Positions 59,071-64,000 of a stretch of DNA of 64,000 nt are shown in pieces (within the stretch, counting starts at the first letter, position 1; every line of letters begins with the position of its first letter). The stretch lies in contig CM060195.1 in the NCBI GenBank assembly GCA_030549335.1, forward strand, positions 29,516,874 through 29,580,873, given 5' to 3'. A program made the translations under genes and the position numbers. The DNA is from Pontederia crassipes. Lineage: Eukaryota > Streptophyta > Magnoliopsida > Commelinales > Pontederiaceae. The notes under the pieces are model-generated. The model was given only the letters and a program-made list of their open reading frames with translations, made no database searches and had not been told where the DNA came from.

Positions 59071-59229
59071 AAATTCAAAGCAAGGCTCAAGAAAGTTCCA
59101 TCGTAGCCTCCACATTGTTAACTGACTAATTTTCTCACACAATTCTTCTGCACACCTACTACTCAGTATCTCACCATTTTCCATGCACTTAGCTTCATAG
59201 AGATTCTGAATGCTACACAAATTTAAACA

Positions 59230-59890
59230 ATCTCAAATTCAGCCTTGTAGAAAAATAAATTATCTGTCAAATAATAGCATTGATATTGAACACATAAGTA
59301 CTAATTGAGCTTAAAACTTTTTCTTTTTCTTTTCATTTTTCAACTTTATTTTCAATCATTTAAAAGTTCTAATCTTCAAGCAGGATTGCACAAGGAAGTC
59401 CATGTAGCGGGCTTTGGACTGATGACTCCCAGACCAGATGATCTTAGGGCACTAGGTGATAAAGCACCCCTCGAGTTTACTTGCCCGAACAACCAAGGTT
59501 CTGAATGAAGAGTTCGAATTTAGCCATGATTCAGTACTCATGTGCTTCTCCATATTCCACAAGATGGTCCATGTAGCAGGTTTTCGATCGACGGATCCCA
59601 GAGCAGTTGCCCTTAGGTCGCCAGGCATGAACCCCTACGGATCTAATTACCCGAACACATCTTGGTTCCGGATAACACTTTTGTACCTACACATAACTTT
59701 ATTCATTTTTTTTTTTAAATTTATTTATTTGTTGGGGTTTAACTAACCCTTCTTTTTGTATAAGCTCAAAAAGTACTTGATATGGTCAATAAGAAGGCTA
59801 CTACTATCAAGACTTAAAAGAAATAAAAAGGCATGAATATGATTTTGTCGTCTAGTCATTCATAGTTCTACTTAGCATAGGCACATAGTC
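59230..59890 (-). other. W 3' noncoding block shared with Z, internally duplicated
   Basis: Sense order matches Z 11040-11420: ctaagtagaactatgaat, ttgagcttata, gggttagtt, tgttatccggaacc, gatccgtagggg, gcaactgctctgggatc, aatatggagaagcacat. A second, more diverged copy of the last part (plus-strand 59380-59505) lies next to the first (59540-59670). Confidence 0.7.
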
Positions 59891-60149
59891 CATAAGTTTG
59901 ATACTAAAATAGCAAGTGATAAGAAAGAAAAGTATTCAAATTTCATCAATTAACGACATGTCTTTGAACTTCTACTAAAAGATAATTAAAACAATAAGAC
60001 AAGAGTTTGTTAGATGGTAGCAAAAATAAATGCATGCAATGGTATTTTTTGAAAATTTTCAAAATTTTCAATTTTTTTGGATTTTTTTTTATAAATAGAT
60101 GCAAACATAAGCAAATAAACAGAAAGAAACATGCAATGCGTGAAATGCA

Positions 60150-60187
60150 AACTCCCCCAAGCTTGAACTAGACACTGTTCTCAGTGT
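60150..60187 (-). promoter_or_regulatory. W internal hairpin plus purine tract
   Basis: Sense ACACTGAGAACAGTGT (rev-comp of 60172-60187; 6-bp arms, loop AGAA), then ctagttcaagcttgggggagt. It lies about 90 bases after the ORF end. Confidence 0.7.
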
Positions 60188-60276
60188 TAAGCCAGCAAGG
60201 GAAAGTGATACATACTCAATAAAAAGGAAAATTTAAAGAAACGAAAATAAAGAAAAGGGAAAAGACACAACCGGAT

Positions 60277-61953
60277 TTACTGTCTGCGGGGTGGCGATGG
60301 TGGATGGTAGCCGAGATTTTCTTGGCGCATATGATACTCATGGATGCGTCTCGTCATGCGCGCATGTTGATTCTGAAGGGATTCGAAGCGACCCTGACGA
60401 TCATCCATATTTCTAAAATTAGCTCGAATGTTGGTCAACTCTTGTGCTTGTCAAAGTTGCTCTTCCTGAATAGCGTGCAACTGCCCTGACTGACGAAGTT
60501 GCTCTTCTTGAAAAGTGTGAAACTCCCCTGCTTGACGAAGTTGTTCATCATACATTGATTCCCATAAGTTTTGCATGGAAGCATAGTCAGGCTGAGGTGG
60601 CGGAGGTGAATAGTAAGTCTGTTCTGGGGCTAAAGTAAAAGTGGGCTCCGGTGCTATATAGCGATTCTGCACAGGTTCTTGTAAAGGGGCAGATACTTCC
60701 ATCGAATCGCGTTCCTCATAAGGAGTAGAAGGTATGAACGAGGAATCAGAAGAGCTCTCTTGTGCTGGAGATGGAATCGGAGAAGGCACCGGCATATAAG
60801 GTGAATGGACGGATGTGGCATATTGGGAAGCTGCCGGTGATGCAGCCTGGAATCCTTGTTGCTGTTGAAGGTAGGGTTGGGCTGCCGCATAATTAGTAGA
60901 ATCAAACCAGGAGAAAGGTTCATCCTGGTATAGCTGTCCGACAGAGGTAGATGGTCCTGTAGGTGGAATTACTGGAGCTATGACTTGCCTAAAAAGGAGC
61001 CAATTATTTGGATTAATCGATGTAAAAGCATCTCGATCTGAGCAGGGCACCTCTTGATGGTGGCCTTTAAAAATAAAAACTTTGATCCCTGAGTTGTTGG
61101 TCTTCACGAGACCCATAGCTTGAATGGTCCTAGGAGTGAGGTGAGTGTTTCCTGGCACAGCTTCAAGATCATCCAAGTCTAGTTGTAGGTGCTGAGCGAT
61201 AGGTGTGAGAAGGGCACCCATATTAATGCTGCCGCCACGATGAGTAGTGCGGCGCTGGAATCGACGAATGAGGAAGGCACCCACATTAATAGGAGTTCTG
61301 TGAAGCATGCTGTGGATGAGATATAACTCTCCTTCTGAGACGGCACCATCATTATCACTGCGTCCACTTATGGTGTTGCTTAGCATGCGATGGACGTAGC
61401 GCAGAACAGGATTCTGAATTGAGCTATCTTTAGCGGTGTTCCAAACCAATCGATCTTCTTCTGTTATCTGTTTCCAAAAAGTTTCAGCATCAAAGTCGGC
61501 AGGTACAGAAAGAGATCCATGATTGGGGAATCCATAGATATTATTAATCTCTCCTAGAGTGAGAGTAAATGGCCGCCCATAAAGTTGGAATGAAATGCGG
61601 GGTTGATCATAGTTCCTGCCATCTAAATTAAAGATTTCCAGAGATGAGAGAAATTCCATAATTAGTACTTCATAAGTTGGCCACCAAGAATGCACAAAGT
61701 CAGATAGTCCAATTTGAGAAAATAATAGATGAATATCTGCAAGTAAATTATACTCCCTCAGCAATTCAGTATCTGAAAATCTGGTGGCATGAATTCGAAT
61801 ATCACACATCCGTTCATATCGAGCTTGATACTCCGGCTTAGTCCAATAATAATCTCCGGGGTAGGAAATTAATTGTGAGGGCTGTGGGGCCGGCTGAGCA
61901 TTCGGATGTCGTCGTTGGTGACGTCCCCTCCATATATTAGCAAATCGCCTCAT
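60277..61953 (-). pseudogene. Athila-ORF1-like protein of W, one in-frame stop
   Basis: Minus strand, start ATG at 61951-61953 (MRRFANIWRGRHQRRH), natural stop TAA at 60277-60279: 558 codons with a single internal TGA at 60451-60453. An N-terminal basic start precedes the plant-transposon/Athila ORF1-type domain: LIMEFLSSLEIFNLDGRNYD, ISFQLYGRPFTLTLGEINNIY, GFPNHGSL and INPNNWLLFRQV. The second half is Pro/Ser/Gln-rich. It ends with a 14-residue repeat in which EEQLRQSGQLHAIQ recurs, and the TGA replaces an Arg codon of the third unit (CGA to TGA). Frames open upstream to 62091, but those codons run into LTR sequence at 62072 and the start at 61953 is more natural. No enzyme motif. The role of such proteins is not established. 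Reading-through or a recent mutation would both fit. Confidence 0.75.
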
Positions 61954-62071
61954 CTTGATCTGGACAAAAATAAACAAAGAAAAGGTACCGGCTAGGTGGA
62001 AGGCTGAGGTTTCGACCGTAGTATTCGATGAAGAACCAGCTGAAGGTCGGAGGTGACTCGGCCGTAAGGGA

Positions 62072-62720
62072 CCTTTTATCATTACGCCCAAAGATAAAAT
62101 CCTTTTTATCTTTACTCCCTTAGAGTCTCGGCCGTAAGGAAATTATTTCATTGCCATTACCCCCTCCAAATCTCGGCCGTAAGAAATTATTTTATCTTTA
62201 CTCCCAAAGAGATAAACCATTTTACTCCCTTCGAATTTCGGCCGTAATGAAGAAATTTATCTTGTTACGCCCAAAAGATAAAATCATTTAATTGTTACAC
62301 CCTTCATCTTCATGCCATTATGCCCAAAAGATAAAATTATTTATCTTTACTCCTTCAAATGTTAGCCGTAACAAAGAATTAAATCTTGTTACGCCCAAAG
62401 ATAAAATCATTTATTTGTTACTCCTTTTGAATCTCGGCCAAAACGATGAATTCTTCATCCTATTCTCGGCCGTAATGATAAATTTTTTGAAATTTTGGCC
62501 GATCCAGCACAATCCATTTAAATCTCGATTTTTCCTGCAAAATAATTATCAAAATTTAGTTAATCCATCCACAATTAAAATATTCAGAGAATTTAATAAT
62601 TAAAATTGATAAATCCGGAATTACGATTAAAAGTGACTAAAATTGATGCATGCCATGATCAAATTACAGAAATTTTAATTAATATAATTAACTAAAATAT
62701 GTTGTATTTTGCATGCATCA
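62072..62720 (-). repeat. W 5' LTR remnant (first 649 bp)
   Basis: Corresponds base for base in length to 58383-59031. A 103-codon chance frame in each differs at only two residues. At 62072 the LTR breaks off in a CTCGGCCGTAA motif and meets the ORF leader, losing about 1.1 kb of LTR and the primer site. Confidence 0.9.
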
Positions 62721-64000
62721 GCTGTCCAAAAAGCTGTCACTGCTGGAATTTCTGCAGATGGACAGGTGGCTTAATCAGGAGGATTAGAACATTTAGATGC
62801 TGATCAAAGGATGGAAAAGAGGGATATAAAAGCTGGATTTTTCTGGAGGAGAAAGGGGGCTGATCATTCAAGGGTTTGGAGCAAGGCAAGGCTGCAAAGG
62901 ACTCTGCTGGAGGAGCTACTGCCGAGAGCTTGAAGGATCCATGAATTGTATCTGTTTCTCATCCTATTTGATGTCAAATCTTGTAAATATGAGGAGCTAA
63001 ACTCCATTTCTTCTAGGATAGGGTAGTAGTTTAGATTATTTTTGGATGGATATGGACTGTTTTATAATCCTGCACTGAATTCTATCCTGATTTTTAGATT
63101 TTAGATTTCAGAAATGTCCTATATTGATTTATGCTATGTTGTCATTAGACCCATTTGTAATTGATGCCTGAGTGGTCTTATTTGATCTAAACATCCTTCA
63201 GGAATGATTTATGAGATAATATCAGATTTCTAGATTCAATTCTATTGCAAACTTGATTTCTGAATTCTGATTTCCTAGTTTCCTGAATTTCTGAATTCTA
63301 AATTTGATTCCTATGAATGTTGAATCTGTTCTTCATTTCTAACCTGATTAATTGAGTCTTTGGGATGTTGGTATTGTCCCTATCTTGTTCAGAAATGAAA
63401 CAAGATTGTTTGGGCAATCATTTGGCTCAAACCAGATTTTCCACTGATTCCTGAACAGAAATCAGAATTCTGATTTTTCTGGTTTTACATTTCTGAAATC
63501 TGAAGTGTTATAAATCTGATCTTGTCATTTGAAGACCCTATTTGTATTTATAACTGAGAAGTTATCATTTGGTCTAACCCTTGTTCAGAAATGAATCAAG
63601 AATCAATGCCAAGTTCTAGATACAAACCCAATTAGAATTCTGATTTCTACTTTCTGAAATATGATTTTTCTGAAATTTGAATTTTGAATGCCTTCCTGAT
63701 TTCTAAATTCTTAGAATCTGTTTTGTCATTGTGGAGCCACAATTGTTTTGACAACTGAGAGGTTATCTTATGGTTCTATTCTAGTTCAGAAATGATCAAG
63801 ATGCAATGACATTCCTAAGGTTCTAATTTGTAATTGTTGCTGATTTTCTTTTTCCTGATTTCTGAACAATCTGATTTCTGATTTTCCTGGGCTGTTTGAA
63901 TCTGATTGTCATTGGGGATTGAATTAATTGAACAACTGAGAGGTTAACATCTATCCCAATCTTGTTCAGAAATGAATTGAGAAGCTTTGACATTCCTATG

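Larger units (their letters stand above)
57261..62720 (-). mobile_element. Non-autonomous LTR element W with one ORF
   Basis: Minus-strand element, ends TGATGCATGC (sense start at 62720) and CAACGCATCA (sense end at 57261). The flanks gctat (57256-57260) and gctgt (62721-62725) are a target duplication with one mismatch. 3' LTR 57261-59031 is complete. The 5' LTR keeps only its first 649 bp, and the primer site is lost. The LTR parts line up 649 to 649 with very few differences, so insertion was recent compared with its neighbours. The only ORF is an Athila-ORF1-like protein; there is no gag, protease, RT or integrase. Confidence 0.9.
56320..64000 (+). mobile_element. X 3' LTR, plus strand, split by W, runs off the window
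   Basis: Starts TGATCACTTGCTGATCACTA after the purine tract. First part 56320-57260 holds the AAGTTATCATT array. After W (57261-62720) it resumes at 62721 with gctgtccaaaaagctgtcac, exactly where other X LTRs continue. TATA box gggatataaaagctgg near 62825. Tandem units near 63200, 63388, 63580, 63785 and 63966 continue past the window end, so the LTR tail is not seen. Confidence 0.85.

Noticed and set aside
1..64000. tRNA, rRNA or other housekeeping RNA genes
   Set aside because: No sequence with the expected conserved boxes was seen. The tRNA-like strings are only primer-binding sites of 12-18 nt.

Overview
This window is AT-rich nuclear DNA from a flowering plant with a retrotransposon-dense genome. 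I see no intact host gene, no RNA gene, no CRISPR array and nothing bacterial. The evidence for a plant is the element mix: Ty3/gypsy Athila/Tat-type elements with tRNA-Asp primer sites, a Sirevirus-type Ty1/copia element with a tRNA-iMet primer site, Tekay/del-like LTRs, and a broken plant DUF3537 membrane-protein gene. The species cannot be told from what I can see.

Layout. (1) 1-15270: a DUF3537 pseudogene is split at about 669/14723. The gap holds a Tekay-like LTR (T), a non-autonomous element Z (TGATGCG...CGCATCA, LTR 1.7 kb), and, inside Z's 5' LTR, a solo LTR A of a family I call X (TSD ATAGG), which itself contains a second, inverted X solo LTR B (TSD GATTT). That is five layers. (2) 15271-26660: LTR debris, comprising a plus-strand Tekay-like LTR split by another X solo LTR, a minus-strand LTR V1, and a minus-strand Tekay-like LTR. 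(3) 26661-45052: a minus-strand Sirevirus-like copia element (TSD ATAAC) with degenerate gag-pol and a second ORF after pol. It is interrupted by O, a minus-strand X-family gypsy element (29602-38520, TSD GAGAG) that carries an integrase remnant and a foreign X LTR piece. (4) 45053-47748: gypsy element V2 (minus), which lost RT, RNase H and most of integrase and whose 3' noncoding region is tandemly duplicated. The copia element landed in one of the copies. (5) 47749-52723: the 5' part of gypsy element U (plus), with LTR, primer site, gag, protease and RT. (6) 52724-64000: X-family pieces in both orientations. The plus 3' LTR is split by W (57261-62720), a young non-autonomous element with one 558-codon ORF broken by a single TGA.

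How the parts relate. X, Z, W, V1, V2 and U look like members of one Ty3/gypsy superfamily. Their LTR ends carry a GTGCACTTGC-type box. Their 3' regions carry small RNA hairpins just upstream of purine tracts: one at an internal tract and one, TTGCTTG-AGGA-CAAGCAA, at the LTR-proximal tract. Several families also carry their own short motif scattered many times through the LTR or internal region (TCACGGGTCGTTA in Z, AAGTTATCATT in X, CTCGGCCGTAA in W, GGTCGACCGGT in the copia element). The conserved hairpin/polypurine layout and the family-specific motif arrays are the two observations most worth pursuing. All coding regions present are transposon-derived or broken. All boundaries and similarities were judged by eye.
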